Notes: generated by a model not told the origin, from the sequence alone. 64,000 nt of DNA from JAKZRT01 sp965247915 (GCA_965247915.1 OZ252048.1:744001-808000); one strand, 5' to 3'. Shown: positions 34,806 to 44,349, numbered from the stretch's first letter. Translations and numbers: made by a program.

Positions 34806-35665
34806 GGCGGAAGATGATTGAGCCAGGCCTTCCAAATCTGTCTGTTGGCAAACAATGCGCCTTGCTGTCGATCTCACGGTCATCCTTTTACTATGAGCCA
34901 AAGGGTGAGACCGCGATGAACCTCGACCTGATGCGCCTGATAGATAAGCAGTTCTTGGAAACGCCGTTTTACGGTGTGCGCCAAATGACGTGGCATCTTC
35001 GGAACGAAGGTCATCTGGTGAACGAGAAGCGCATCCGACGGCTCATGCGGTTGATGGGCCTCATGCCGATCTACCAGAGGCCCAACACCAGCAAGGCCGC
35101 GAAGGGCCACAAGATTTACCCCTATCTGCTACGTGGGCTTCGTGTGACCCGCCCCAATCAGGTCTGGTGTTCTGATATCACCTATCTGCCAATGCGACGC
35201 GGCTTCCTGTATCTCCTGGCCATCATGGACTGGCACACGCGCAAAGTGCTGGCGTGGCGCATCTCGAACACGCTGGAAGCGGACTTCTGCGTCGAGGCGT
35301 TGAACGAGGCAATCCACAAGTTTGGCCCGCCCCAGATCATGAACACTGACCAAGGCAGTCAGTTCACATCCTTTGTCTGGACGGGCCAACTGAAGCGGAC
35401 AGGCGTGCATATCTCGATGGACGGCAAGGGCCGGTTCCTCGACAATATTTTTGTGGAACGGCTGTGGCGCTCGCTGAAATACGAGTGCGTCTATCTGCAC
35501 GCCTGGGAGACTGGATCGGAGGCCAAGGCCGGCGTCGGCAAATGGATGGAGTTCTACAATCAGAAGCGGCCGCATTCCGCACTTGGCGGCCAGCCTCCAG
35601 CCGTGGTCTATTGGCAGAGAAATGAAACAACGCAACCCGATCAGCAGGAGCAAAAAGTAGCTTAG
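34802..35665 (+). CDS. IS3-family transposase OrfB (integrase core)
   Basis: 287 residues from GTG 34802. N-terminal HTH_21-like helix region, then the DDE integrase core: WCSDITYLPMRRGFLYLLAIMDWHTRKVLAW (first Asp), MNTDQGSQFTS (second Asp), and GKGRFLDNIFVERLWRSLKYECVYL (Glu), followed by WMEFYNQKRPHSALGGQPPA. All catalytic residues are present, so it looks active. Confidence 0.94.
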   Translation: MRRKMIEPGLPNLSVGKQCALLSISRSSFYYEPKGETAMNLDLMRLIDKQFLETPFYGVRQMTWHLRNEGHLVNEKRIRRLMRLMGLMPIYQRPNTSKAAKGHKIYPYLLRGLRVTRPNQVWCSDITYLPMRRGFLYLLAIMDWHTRKVLAWRISNTLEADFCVEALNEAIHKFGPPQIMNTDQGSQFTSFVWTGQLKRTGVHISMDGKGRFLDNIFVERLWRSLKYECVYLHAWETGSEAKAGVGKWMEFYNQKRPHSALGGQPPAVVYWQRNETTQPDQQEQKVA

Positions 35666-35836
35666 ATTGCGCCAAATACTGTCCAACGGTTGGGGAGTAG
35701 CTCACAAACGAATAGCCGTGCCCTAGTCACTGCCCGCTCCAGACTTGGTGCGCTTCCTACATGGTGCCGGAAATTTACCATTCCTAAACCATCCCGACCT
35801 ATCGGTTAACGGGTTCGTTAACCAAAAGGGGCGCGG

Positions 35837-37345
35837 ATGGTTTCCAAGGCTTATACGGTCGCCTTTGAGGGCATCGAGGCGCGGCTGGTCGAGGTGCAAT
35901 GCGCGCTGGCACCTGGCCTGCCTGGGTTTTCCATCGTCGGTCTGCCCGACAAAGCGGTCAGCGAGGCCCGCGACCGGGTGCGCGCAGCGCTTGCGGCGAT
36001 GAATATTGCGCTGCCCTCGAAGCGCCTCACCATTAACCTTTCGCCCGCCGACCTGCCCAAAGAGGGCTCGCATTTCGACCTTCCCTTTGCGCTTTCGGTG
36101 CTGGCGGCACTGGAACTGGTTCCGGGCGACGAGATTGCCGCCTCGGTGGCGCTCGGCGAATTATCGCTGGACGGCTCGCTGGTTCCGGTTGTCGGTGCCC
36201 TGCCTGCGGCCATGGCGGCCGCGGCGTCCGAGCGGCGGCTGATATGTCCGCGCGCCTGCGGGGCCGAGGCAGCTTGGGTCGGGTCTGCCGAGGTGGTGGC
36301 CCCCGAAAGCCTGGCTCAGACGATTGCACATTTTTCCGGGGCCACGCCGCTTGGGCCGGCGCGTCCGGGCGAGGTGACCGGGCAGAAATGGACGAAGGAC
36401 CTGCGCGACGTGAAGGGTCAGGAACGCGCCAAACGGGCGCTGGAAATAGCCGCCGCCGGGCGGCACCACATCTTGATGACCGGGCCACCGGGGTCGGGCA
36501 AATCCATGCTGGCGGCGCGCATTCCGGGTATATTGCCGCCCCTGACCCCGGGCGAGGCGCTGGAAACCTCGATGATCCATTCGTTGTCGGGTTTGTTGGA
36601 GGAAGGCGGGATCAGCCGCGCGCGCCCGTTTCGCGAACCCCACCACACCGCGTCGATGGCGGCGATCGTCGGCGGCGGCAAGGGCGCGAAACCCGGCGAG
36701 ATCAGCCTGGCCCACAACGGCGTGCTGTTCATGGATGAATTCCCCGAATTCGCGCGCCCGGTGCTGGAGACCCTGCGCCAGCCGATCGAGACCGGCGATG
36801 TGGTCGTGGCGCGCGCCAATGCTCATGTGCGCTATCCCTGCCGGTTCATGCTGGTGGCCGCCGCCAACCCCTGCAAATGCGGGTTCCTCGCCGACCCGGC
36901 ACGCGCCTGCGCCCGCGTACCGATCTGTGGCGAGGATTATCTGGGCCATATTTCGGGCCCGCTGATGGACCGGTTTGACCTGCGTGTCGAGGTGCCGCCG
37001 GTGGCCTATACCGATCTGGACCTGCCGGCGAGCGGCGAAGGATCGGCGGAGGTGGCCGAACGCGTGCAGAGCGCGCGCGACGTGCAGACCGCACGCTATG
37101 CTGGCACCGAGACCAGAGTGAACGCAGATGTCGAAGGCAAGACGCTGGAAGAGGTGGCGGCGCCCGATACCCAGGGGCGCGAATTTCTGGCCCGGGTGGC
37201 TGAACGGTTGGGACTGACCGCGCGCGGCTATCACCGGGTGTTGCGGGTGGCGCGGACCATCGCCGATCTGGCCGGGTCCGAGACCGTGCGCCACAGCCAT
37301 GTCGCCGAAGCGGTGAGTTATCGGATGCCGCAAGCCACGGGATAA
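35837..37345 (+). CDS. comM: YifB/ComM-family Mg-chelatase-like AAA ATPase
   Basis: 502 residues. N-terminal ChlI-type domain (about 20-145: LVEVQCALAPGLPGFSIVGLPDKAVSEARDRVRAAL), AAA core with Walker A GPPGSGKSML and Walker B LFMDEFPEF, and a C-terminal domain with zinc-like NPCKCG. ComM is a hexameric helicase that promotes branch migration during natural transformation; many bacteria keep it without known competence, so the role here is inferred. Start ATG 35837. Confidence 0.9.
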   Translation: MVSKAYTVAFEGIEARLVEVQCALAPGLPGFSIVGLPDKAVSEARDRVRAALAAMNIALPSKRLTINLSPADLPKEGSHFDLPFALSVLAALELVPGDEIAASVALGELSLDGSLVPVVGALPAAMAAAASERRLICPRACGAEAAWVGSAEVVAPESLAQTIAHFSGATPLGPARPGEVTGQKWTKDLRDVKGQERAKRALEIAAAGRHHILMTGPPGSGKSMLAARIPGILPPLTPGEALETSMIHSLSGLLEEGGISRARPFREPHHTASMAAIVGGGKGAKPGEISLAHNGVLFMDEFPEFARPVLETLRQPIETGDVVVARANAHVRYPCRFMLVAAANPCKCGFLADPARACARVPICGEDYLGHISGPLMDRFDLRVEVPPVAYTDLDLPASGEGSAEVAERVQSARDVQTARYAGTETRVNADVEGKTLEEVAAPDTQGREFLARVAERLGLTARGYHRVLRVARTIADLAGSETVRHSHVAEAVSYRMPQATG

Positions 37346-37533
37346 AGGTTTTGCGCCGCGCGTTCCGCGCGCCGCCACGCGGGGGGCCACGGACCCCCCG
37401 CACCCCCCGAAAGTATTTTTCGAAACGATGAAAGGGGGGATTTCAGAATTATTCTTGGATTTGAGAAATTCTTCGGGTGAAGTCGCATTTTGGCGAAGAA
37501 GGCGCTCACCCTTGGACGCCCGGGTCAGGCGCG

Positions 37534-37668
37534 TCAGCCGTTGACCATCGCCAGAATGATCAAAAACACAAATATACCGATGACCGTCCGGGCCACGAAT
37601 GTAACCACCCCCGAAAAGACCTTTTCGTGGGCCTCGGTGTTCATTGAACCGTGTTGGTGTTCGGCCAT
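37534..37668 (-). CDS. aa3-type cytochrome c oxidase subunit IV
   Basis: 44 residues from ATG 37668: a short hydrophilic start (MAEHQHGSMNTEAHEKVFSG) and one membrane helix (VARTVIGIFVFLIILAMVNG). This matches the tiny subunit IV that sits beside subunits I and III of alphaproteobacterial aa3 oxidases. GGAGG-like GGAGGC stands upstream. Stands alone, as is common; the main oxidase genes are elsewhere. A longer in-frame start at 37728 has no family likeness. Confidence 0.85.
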   Translation of the reverse strand: MAEHQHGSMNTEAHEKVFSGVVTFVARTVIGIFVFLIILAMVNG

Positions 37669-37749
37669 CTGCGCCTCCGTGAATTCCCATCTTGCCTGCC
37701 GCATAGCGCATGCGCGCGCGCCTGTCACGGGGGCAAAGGCGCGCAGGGA

Positions 37750-38793
37750 TCAGGGGCAGTGCCAGCGCCACGCGCCATCGTCGCGCCGCTGACGGGTTGC
37801 CGCGCCCAAGTGAAAAAGATGCAGGCAATGGGCCATGGCCTCGACCAGCGCCAGCCCGCATTCGCCCAGCCCGATCTCGCGCCGAAAGAGCGGCTGAAAG
37901 CATTCGGCGGCGGTGTGCGGGGTGGCGAGGTGGGCGCGCAGCCGGGCAAGCGCGCCGTGGTGATTGGCAATCAGCTGCTCAAGGCGCAGGGGCAGGCCGG
38001 TAAAGGGCAGTTTGTGGCCGGGCAGAACCAGCTGGGCCTCGGTCGCATGGGGCGCCAGCCATTCGCAGGCGGCCAGCCAATCGGCCACCGGGTCGGCCGC
38101 GGGCTCGGTGGCATAGACGCCGAGGTTGGGCGAGATCGAGGGCAAAAGCTGATCGCCGCCGATGACAATTTCGCCGTCGGTTGACCACAGTGTTGCGTGT
38201 TCCGGCGCGTGACCGTTTCCGATGCGCACGGTCCAGTCGCGGCCCCCCGCCTGGACCGTGCTGCCCTCGACGATGCGGTGATACCCAAGGGGCAGCGGTG
38301 CCACCACGTCGGCAAAATTGAAGGGCCGCTCGGCCATGCGCGCCGCCAGCACGTCCGCGTCCATTCCGGCCGACCGCCAGAAGGCAACGGTTTCCGGTGT
38401 GGGCCGGTCCTGTTCATCGAGCTGCAACATCCGAGCCATCAGCCAGGCGGTGCGGGTGGTAACCAGCTCGGCTCCGTAGTCGGTCTGGAACCAACCGGCC
38501 AAACCGATGTGATCGGGGTGATGGTGCGTGGCAATGACCCGGCTCACCGGGCGGCCCTGCAACGGCCCGGTCAGCAGTGCCCGCCAAACGGCGCGGCTGC
38601 GGCCGGAGTCAAAGCCCGTGTCCACTATGGTCCAGGCGTCGCCGTCGTCCAGCGCATAGACATTGACGTGGTCGAGCTTCATCGGCAGCGGCAAGCGCAT
38701 CCACAAAATGCCGGGCGCAACTTCGGTTGCCGCTCCCTCGGCCGGCGGCGCGTCGAAAGGATAGCGGATGGCAGGCGCGGGCGCGTCCATCAA
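37750..38793 (-). CDS. Metallo-beta-lactamase-fold hydrolase
   Basis: 347 residues. The metal-binding motif THHHPDHIG (HxHxDH) is in the N-terminal half with GHAPEH (third His) and LPGHKLPF further on. Family functions vary (glyoxalase II-like, thioesterase, lactonase). Its start codon overlaps the stop of the acyl-CoA dehydrogenase gene upstream (ATGA), so it is likely translated with it; a hydrolase of an acyl-CoA or related product would fit, but this is inference. Confidence 0.85.
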   Translation of the reverse strand: MMDAPAPAIRYPFDAPPAEGAATEVAPGILWMRLPLPMKLDHVNVYALDDGDAWTIVDTGFDSGRSRAVWRALLTGPLQGRPVSRVIATHHHPDHIGLAGWFQTDYGAELVTTRTAWLMARMLQLDEQDRPTPETVAFWRSAGMDADVLAARMAERPFNFADVVAPLPLGYHRIVEGSTVQAGGRDWTVRIGNGHAPEHATLWSTDGEIVIGGDQLLPSISPNLGVYATEPAADPVADWLAACEWLAPHATEAQLVLPGHKLPFTGLPLRLEQLIANHHGALARLRAHLATPHTAAECFQPLFRREIGLGECGLALVEAMAHCLHLFHLGAATRQRRDDGAWRWHCP

Positions 38794-40490
38794 AGGGAAA
38801 GCTCCAGATCGGTGAGGCCGTAAACCGGGGCCGCGCCGGTGCGCACCGCAGCGCTCAGGCCACTGTGCGCCGGCAGCAGGCAGGCGACAAAGAACCGGGC
38901 CAGCGCGGCGCGCGGCCCGTCGCCACCCTCGGCGGCCGCGGCTTTCACATGGGCTGCGGCACCCAGAACCAGGGCGAAGGCCTCAAGATAAGGCCCCGCA
39001 CCGGCAAAACGCTCGTTCAGGTCGGTCTGGTTGGCCAGCCACCGCGTAGTTCGGCGCAGGTCATCGACCGCAGCGGCAAGCCCGGAACCAATATCCCCCT
39101 TTGCAAGCGTCGAGGCCTCGTCCAGCAATGCAAAAGCCGCAGCACCACCGTCCATCATCTTGCGGGCCACCAGGTCCATGGCCTGAATGCCGTTGGTGCC
39201 TTCATAGATCGAGGTCACCCGAACATCGCGCAGAAACTGCGCGGCGCCGGTTTCCTCGATGAACCCCATGCCGCCGTGCACCTGGATACCCAATTGCGCG
39301 ACCTCAAACCCCACATCGGTGCCAAAAGCCTTGGCAATGGGGGTCAGAAAGGCGGCGCGGGCCTCCCAGTCAGCCGACCCGGTGGCGCGGGCCATGTCGA
39401 TAGCGACCGCGCAATCGAGCGCGATGGCGCGGGCCGCAAACAGCTTAGCTTTCATGGTCATCAACATGCGCCGCACATCGGCGTGGTCGATTATGGTGCC
39501 AGCACCAACCTTGACCAGCGTCCGCCCCTGTTTGCGGTCCTGCGCGAAAGCCAGCGCGTGCTGAAATGCCGCCTCGGCAACGCCGATGCCTTGAACGCCG
39601 ACGCCCAGCCGCGCCGTATTCATCATCGTGAACATCGCCGCCATCCCGGCGTGTTCGCCGCCCACCAGCCAGCCGGTGGCGCGGTCATACTCCATCACAC
39701 AGGTGGGCGCGCCGTGCAGACCCAGTTTGTGTTCCAGCGACACCACCCGCAGGACGTTGGCCACGCCCGGATTGCCATCCTCGTCGGGCAGCCGCTTGGG
39801 CACCATGAAAAGGCTGATGCCTTTGGTGCCCGGTGCGGCATCGGGCAGGCGGGCCAGCACCAGGTGGCAGATATTATCGAAGAAATCGCCGTCGCCCCAG
39901 CTGATGAATATCTTCTGGCCCGAAATGGCGTAAGTCCCATCGCCCGACGGTTCGGCGCGCGTGGCCAGCGCTCCTACATTCGATCCGGCCTGGGATTCGG
40001 TCAGGTTCATCGTGCCGGCCCATTGGCCCGCGATCAGCTTCGGAAGGTAAAGGTTTTTGATCGCATCGCTGGCGTGCGCTTCCAGCGCGTCGATCTGGCC
40101 CTGGGTCATCAGCGGGCTCAGTTGCAGCGCCAGGCAGGCCGAGGAAAACATATCGTTGACCGCCATCGACAGAGTCACCGGCAGGCCCATGCCGCCGTGC
40201 GCGGGGTTGGCCGCCATTCCGATCCAGCCGCCTTCGGCAATCTGCGCAAAGCCCTCGGCAAATCCCGTCGGCGTGCGCACCACGCCATTTTCCAGGCGCG
40301 ACTCTTCTGCATCGCCGACCCGGTTCAGCGGCGCCAAGCCGTCGCTGGCCAGTTTCCCGGCCTCCAAAAGGATCGCCGCAGTCAGGTCGGGCGTTGCCTC
40401 GGAAAACCGCTCGGTCGCGACAACCCGGTCAAATCCGACCACGTGATCGAGGATAAATTGCAACTCGTCGGTTGGGGCGCGATAGGGCAA
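38790..40490 (-). CDS. dmdC: Acyl-CoA dehydrogenase, DmdC-like (3-methylmercaptopropionyl-CoA dehydrogenase family)
   Basis: FAD-dependent dehydrogenase of about 566 residues. Starts at TTG 40490 (PYRAPTDELQFILDHVVGF, the usual N-terminus), six bases after GAGG; no ATG fits better. Shows MNLTESQAGSNVGALATRA, GQKIFISWGDGDF, GMGFIEETGAAQFLRDVRVTSIYEGTNGIQAMDLVARKM and a C-terminal helical domain typical of the DmdC group. DmdC oxidises methylmercaptopropionyl-CoA in marine DMSP demethylation, but paralogues of unknown substrate abound in Rhodobacterales, so the symbol is tentative. Confidence 0.82.
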   Translation of the reverse strand: MPYRAPTDELQFILDHVVGFDRVVATERFSEATPDLTAAILLEAGKLASDGLAPLNRVGDAEESRLENGVVRTPTGFAEGFAQIAEGGWIGMAANPAHGGMGLPVTLSMAVNDMFSSACLALQLSPLMTQGQIDALEAHASDAIKNLYLPKLIAGQWAGTMNLTESQAGSNVGALATRAEPSGDGTYAISGQKIFISWGDGDFFDNICHLVLARLPDAAPGTKGISLFMVPKRLPDEDGNPGVANVLRVVSLEHKLGLHGAPTCVMEYDRATGWLVGGEHAGMAAMFTMMNTARLGVGVQGIGVAEAAFQHALAFAQDRKQGRTLVKVGAGTIIDHADVRRMLMTMKAKLFAARAIALDCAVAIDMARATGSADWEARAAFLTPIAKAFGTDVGFEVAQLGIQVHGGMGFIEETGAAQFLRDVRVTSIYEGTNGIQAMDLVARKMMDGGAAAFALLDEASTLAKGDIGSGLAAAVDDLRRTTRWLANQTDLNERFAGAGPYLEAFALVLGAAAHVKAAAAEGGDGPRAALARFFVACLLPAHSGLSAAVRTGAAPVYGLTDLELSL

Positions 40491-40618
40491 GAATGACCTC
40501 GGTCGTTGGGCCCCGGTCAAAGCGCGCTTGGCAGAGGGCCGTTGGTGTGGTTTGAGCAAGGGGGTTAAGCCATACCCGCAGGATCGTCCATCACCTTGTC
40601 TGCCCAAAGCCTTGTCCC

Positions 40619-41578
40619 TTGACCGAAGCACGCACCGAAATATTGCACCCCGATCAGGCCGGGATCGCCCGCGCCGCTGCGTTACTTCGGTGCGGCAAGC
40701 TGGTCGCTTTTCCGACCGAAACCGTCTATGGGCTGGGGGCGGATGCGGGCAACGACCAAGCGGTTGCCGGAATATTTGCGGCCAAGGGCAGGCCGTCGTT
40801 CAACCCGCTGATTGTGCATGTGCCCAATGTGGCCTCGGCCCGCGATCTGGTGGAATTTTCGGACGCTGCAGAGCGGCTGGCGGGGGCTTTCTGGCCCGGT
40901 CCCCTGACCCTTGTTTTGCCGCTTCGGGCCGGGGCGCGGGTGTCAAAGCTGGTCACATGCGGGCTTGAAACGCTGGCCGTCCGGGTGCCCGCGCACGCCC
41001 TGGCACAGAGTTTGTTGGCGCAGGTCGCACGGCCCGTGGCGGCGCCGTCGGCCAACCCGTCGGGGCGGATCAGCCCGACGACGCCCGCCCATGTGTTTGA
41101 CGGTCTTGGCGGAAAGATAGCGGCGGTCATTGACGGCGGACCGGCCCAGGTCGGGCTGGAGTCAACGATCGTTGACTGCACGGCCGCGCCGCGCCTTCTG
41201 CGCCCGGGTGGTTTGCCGGTTGAGGCGCTGGCCGATGCCGTGGGTCCGCTTGCAGCCGCGCCGGTGATCCATGATCGGACCCCCACGGCGCCGGGCCAGT
41301 TGTCGTCGCATTATGCGCCGCGCGCGGCGCTGCGCCTGAACGCCGCGTCAAAAGCGGCGGGCGAGGTGTTGCTGGGTTTCGGTTCGTGCCCCGAGGCTGA
41401 CCTGAACCTGTCGCGCCGGGGCGATCTGACCGAGGCTGCCGCCAATCTATTTGCGGCTCTGCACGACCTAGACGAAACCGGTGCCGCGATTGCCGTGGCC
41501 CCGATCCCGGATCATGGGCTTGGACGCGCTCTCAACGACCGCCTGCGCCGCGCCACCGCACCGCGAAGCCAGGGTTAA
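40619..41578 (+). CDS. tsaC: Threonylcarbamoyl-AMP synthase (Sua5/YrdC family)
   Basis: Makes threonylcarbamoyl-AMP for the t6A modification of ANN-decoding tRNAs. 319 residues from TTG 40619. N-terminal YrdC domain (GKLVAFPTETVYGLGADA, KGRPSFNPLIVHV, FWPGPLTLVLPL, APSANPSGRISPTTPAHV, ESTIVDC) plus the C-terminal Sua5 extension (SSHYAPRAALRL), so it is the longer Sua5 type. Divergent from dmdC with 128 bases between. Confidence 0.93.
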   Translation: MTEARTEILHPDQAGIARAAALLRCGKLVAFPTETVYGLGADAGNDQAVAGIFAAKGRPSFNPLIVHVPNVASARDLVEFSDAAERLAGAFWPGPLTLVLPLRAGARVSKLVTCGLETLAVRVPAHALAQSLLAQVARPVAAPSANPSGRISPTTPAHVFDGLGGKIAAVIDGGPAQVGLESTIVDCTAAPRLLRPGGLPVEALADAVGPLAAAPVIHDRTPTAPGQLSSHYAPRAALRLNAASKAAGEVLLGFGSCPEADLNLSRRGDLTEAAANLFAALHDLDETGAAIAVAPIPDHGLGRALNDRLRRATAPRSQG

Positions 41579-41712
41579 AGTCGAATTTCCAGCTAGAATG
41601 CGCGCCCCAAGAAAGTCGACGCTTCATCACTTTCCCGCAAATACTCTGGGGGCCGGCCCCCCGCCCGCGTTGCGGCGCGGAACGCGACGCAATCGCTTGG
41701 TAAGGGGCCCAG
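41579..41712. other. Non-coding stretch between tsaC and the MITE-like repeat
   Basis: GC-rich, with the self-complementary GGGGGCCGGCCCCC core near 41650 that could form a hairpin downstream of tsaC. No ORF with coding likeness seen. Confidence 0.4.
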
Positions 41713-41880
41713 GAGTAAGATGAGATTGCTTTGAATCGCCTAGATTTTGCCCTTGCCGGGGCTTCAGCCCCGGATCGCGCCTGCCCGCCCCATGGCGGGC
41801 GCGATTCTCGCCCCCGCCCGGTCAGGCGCAATCCTCAGCGTGTTGCGGCGGCGTTTCAGTCCAAAGTCACCACGCCCTAG
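41713..41880 (+). repeat. MITE-like dispersed repeat, copy A
   Basis: About 168 bases with near-identical order to the reverse complement of 59997-60141: GATGAGATTGCTTTGAATCG, the hairpin CCGGGGCTTCAGCCCCGG, the hairpin CCTGCCCGCCCCATGGCGGGC, then TTGCGGCGGCGTTTCAGTCC and CCCTAG. Copy A has about 27 extra bases in the middle. Its end CCCTAG overlaps the stop codon of algH. No coding function seen; strong secondary structure. Confidence 0.8.
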
Positions 41881-42452
41881 GCCCGTCCCGCCGTTGCCGA
41901 CAACGCGATCGCCTCAACACCCAATGTGCCAAGTGCTGCCGCCCATTTGCCGGGGTTTTCCGTAGAAAATACCAGATCGGCGTTGGCGTCACAGGTCAGC
42001 CAGCCATTCTGGGCCAGCTCGGCTTCAAGTTGGCCGGGCGCCCAGCCCGCATAGCCAAGCGCCAATATCGCGCGTTCGGGGCCGTCGCCGGTGGCGATGT
42101 CCTCCAGAATGTCCAGCGTCGCGGTCATGCCAAAACCGCCCGGCACCTCCATCGTCGTTTCACTGGTTCCGTAATCCATCGAGTGCAGGACAAAGCCGCG
42201 CCCGTGTTCGACCGGACCGCCAAAACAGATCGCCGGGCCCCTGCCGGGGTCGTCGGTGTCGATCCCCAGTTGTTTGAGCAGATCCCCGAAAGAAACCTTG
42301 CGCGCCGGTTTGTTGATAATCAGCCCCATGGCGCCATCGCTCGAGTGCGCGCAGATCAGGATCACGCTTTTTTCAAAACGCGGGTCGCCCATGCCCGGCA
42401 TCGCGATCAACAATTGGCCGGTCAGGTCAATGGGGTCCAGATCATCTGACAT
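41877..42452 (-). CDS. YqgE/AlgH family protein
   Basis: 191 residues from ATG 42452 (MSDDLDPIDLTGQLLIAMPGM, the standard N-terminus). Family segments are FEKSVILICAHSSDGAMGLIINKP, CFGGPVEHGRGFVLHS and ALGYAGWAPGQLEAELAQNGWL. The fold is known but the biochemical role is not settled. Its stop codon CTA/TAG lies within the end of the dispersed repeat at 41713-41880, so the C-terminus may have been set by that insertion. Confidence 0.9.
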   Translation of the reverse strand: MSDDLDPIDLTGQLLIAMPGMGDPRFEKSVILICAHSSDGAMGLIINKPARKVSFGDLLKQLGIDTDDPGRGPAICFGGPVEHGRGFVLHSMDYGTSETTMEVPGGFGMTATLDILEDIATGDGPERAILALGYAGWAPGQLEAELAQNGWLTCDANADLVFSTENPGKWAAALGTLGVEAIALSATAGRA

Positions 42453-42573
42453 AGCCCCATGGTGGGGCCGCAAAGAGCCGGGTTCAAGGATTCTTATCTG
42501 TGACGGGTTCAATTTGTCCAATCTCCGATTTGTGACTTTCATTTGAAGGCCCGATGGCTAGGTTGACGGCGTT

Positions 42574-43374
42574 ATGTTCGGGTCAAGACAGATTATCGCC
42601 GCCGCTGTACTGGGTTTTGGGCTGTCGGCCCCGCTCGGGGCGCAGGAAGAGGTGCGCCTGGAAATTCTGCCGGGGTGGCGCACCGCGCAGGGCACCCATA
42701 TCGCGGCCTTGCGGATCAGCCTCGCGCCCGGCTGGTACACTTATTGGCGCAGCCCCGGCAATGTCGGTATCCCGCCCCGGTTTGACTGGGACCGGTCCAG
42801 CAACGTTGGTTCGGTAAAAGTGCACTGGCCGCGACCCGAGATATTCGAAAGCTACGGCGCCCATACCGTGGGCTACAAGAATCAGGTGGTGATCCCGGTC
42901 ACGCTGACGCCGCGGCGCGCCGGCGCGATGCTGGCTGCGGGCGAGATCGAGATCGGCGTCTGCCGTGAAATCTGCATTCCGGTGACATTGCCCTTCCGCG
43001 CCGATTTGCCAACCGATGCCGGTCCCGACCCGGAAATTCAGGCCGCACTGGCGCGGGTGCCGGCGCGGGCCGATGGTGCGGACCATGACGGGTTTGGCTG
43101 TTCGGTCGCGCCGATTGCCGACGGGCTGCGGCTGACCGCGCGGCTGCCGCTGGCGCGTTTGGGCGATGACGAGGCCGCGGTAATGGAATATTCTGAAGCC
43201 TCGGTCTGGGTCTCCGTCGCCAAACTTTCGCGCAATGGCCGGGCGCTGGCCATCGCTGCCGACCTGGTCGGCCCCACCGGCCAGCCGTTCATGTTGGACC
43301 GCAGCCAGGTCACGCTGACGATCCTCGGAGCTGCGGGAGGGGTCGAACTGGTCGGCTGCCCGGCGGGCGGCTGA
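42574..43374 (+). CDS. Exported protein with DsbD/ScsB N-terminal-like domain
   Basis: 266 residues with a signal peptide (FGSRQIIAAAVLGFGLSAPLGAQ). The remainder resembles the periplasmic N-terminal domain of DsbD/ScsB-type thiol-disulfide reductases: APGWYTYWRSPGNVGIPPRFDW and EIGVCREICIPVTLPFR, where the Cys-x3-Cys pair would be the redox centre. No membrane or thioredoxin domain follows, so it must act with another partner, or as a stand-alone domain. Periplasmic redox or cytochrome maturation role is inference. Confidence 0.82.
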   Translation: MFGSRQIIAAAVLGFGLSAPLGAQEEVRLEILPGWRTAQGTHIAALRISLAPGWYTYWRSPGNVGIPPRFDWDRSSNVGSVKVHWPRPEIFESYGAHTVGYKNQVVIPVTLTPRRAGAMLAAGEIEIGVCREICIPVTLPFRADLPTDAGPDPEIQAALARVPARADGADHDGFGCSVAPIADGLRLTARLPLARLGDDEAAVMEYSEASVWVSVAKLSRNGRALAIAADLVGPTGQPFMLDRSQVTLTILGAAGGVELVGCPAGG

Positions 43375-43386
43375 ACACGCATTACC

Positions 43387-44349
43387 CTAATTGAAGGTGC
43401 CGGCCACCCGGCCAAGCAGCATGAAGGCGCGCGCTGTCCGGGTGTCGGAAAGCGCCACGATCTCGGTGTCAGAGGCCTCAGGTTCGAACGCCGCCAGCGT
43501 GTGGTCGAACTGGCGCAGGAAGTGGTGCGTCGCGTCGCGGAAGATGTGATCGTTGCGCATCCGCTGGGCGCTCAGCGCCAGGCTTGACCGGTCGCGCACG
43601 CCGCCCAGCATCGCCACCGCCCGACCCCGTTCGCCCTGGGCAAAGCGCCGCCAGATCTCGGGCCGCGCCCGGTCGGGCGTCAGGTCGTCCATATAGATGC
43701 CTTCCTGGCTGAGCAGGGTCAGTACATCCTGGCTGGACTGGACCAGCCGCCCGACGTGAGCGTCGCTAAGCGCCCTGCGCAAGGCGCGGAAACCGGCCTT
43801 GTCTTCGGCGGTCTTGGGGAAGTTCAGCGCCATGATAAATTCTTCGGGCGTCAACTGGGGGCCGCTTTCGGCGGGTTTCAGACCAAGCGCCAGATCGCCC
43901 TGCTCGCCCCTTTTCAAGGGCGTAAGGTCGCGGCGGGTCGAAAACTGTGCCGGACGTGGCTCGGCGGTCGCTGGTGCGCCTGGCGTGGCCGGTCTTACCT
44001 GCATGCGCCGGGTTTGCTGAAGCTCCAGATAGTTCTGCCGCAGAACATCCATCGCCGTTCGCAGCCGCAGCGATTCCTCGCGGACCATGTTCATGCTGCG
44101 CAGCGCGATCGCGGCGACCCAGATCATGACCAGCGGCAGGACGATGACAATCGCCGTCACCAGGCCGTTGACCGTCTGAGTGGTCATCGACCCGTCGTCG
44201 CCGCGCGCGAAGATTACAAAAACCACCGCAATCAGCACCCAGATGATGCTGAGCGCCGCGGCAGCCACATCGGCGGGCGTAAGCTGGCCGACGCCCGGAC
44301 GATTGAACATGCCCAGATCGACCCGTTTTTTGCCTTCGTTGTTGCTCAT
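43387..44349 (-). CDS. Conserved membrane protein of unknown function
   Basis: 320 residues. Two membrane helices (AAAALSIIWVLIAVVFVIFA and LVTAIVIVLPLVMIWVAAIALRS) near the N-terminus, then a coiled-coil-like stretch (EESLRLRTAMDVLRQNYLELQQTRR), a Pro/Ala-rich linker and a cytoplasmic helical domain (about 165-320). Proteins of this layout occur in Rhodobacterales; I recognise no motif. 29 bases from greA on the same strand, so possibly one transcript. Confidence 0.7.
   Translation of the reverse strand: MSNNEGKKRVDLGMFNRPGVGQLTPADVAAAALSIIWVLIAVVFVIFARGDDGSMTTQTVNGLVTAIVIVLPLVMIWVAAIALRSMNMVREESLRLRTAMDVLRQNYLELQQTRRMQVRPATPGAPATAEPRPAQFSTRRDLTPLKRGEQGDLALGLKPAESGPQLTPEEFIMALNFPKTAEDKAGFRALRRALSDAHVGRLVQSSQDVLTLLSQEGIYMDDLTPDRARPEIWRRFAQGERGRAVAMLGGVRDRSSLALSAQRMRNDHIFRDATHHFLRQFDHTLAAFEPEASDTEIVALSDTRTARAFMLLGRVAGTFN

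Larger units (their letters stand above)
34463..35704 (+). mobile_element. IS3-family insertion sequence
   Basis: Two overlapping transposase ORFs (orfA and orfB) in the -1 relation typical of IS3. Short imperfect end repeats TAAGCTGC (34463) and TGAGCTAC (reverse complement ending 35704) are the best boundary candidates. I cannot see a convincing 3-4 bp duplication, so the exact ends are uncertain. Confidence 0.65.

Noticed and set aside
36161..37903. Open minus-strand frame over the comM gene
   Set aside because: Antisense shadow of a well-supported AAA ATPase gene; no domain in its translation.
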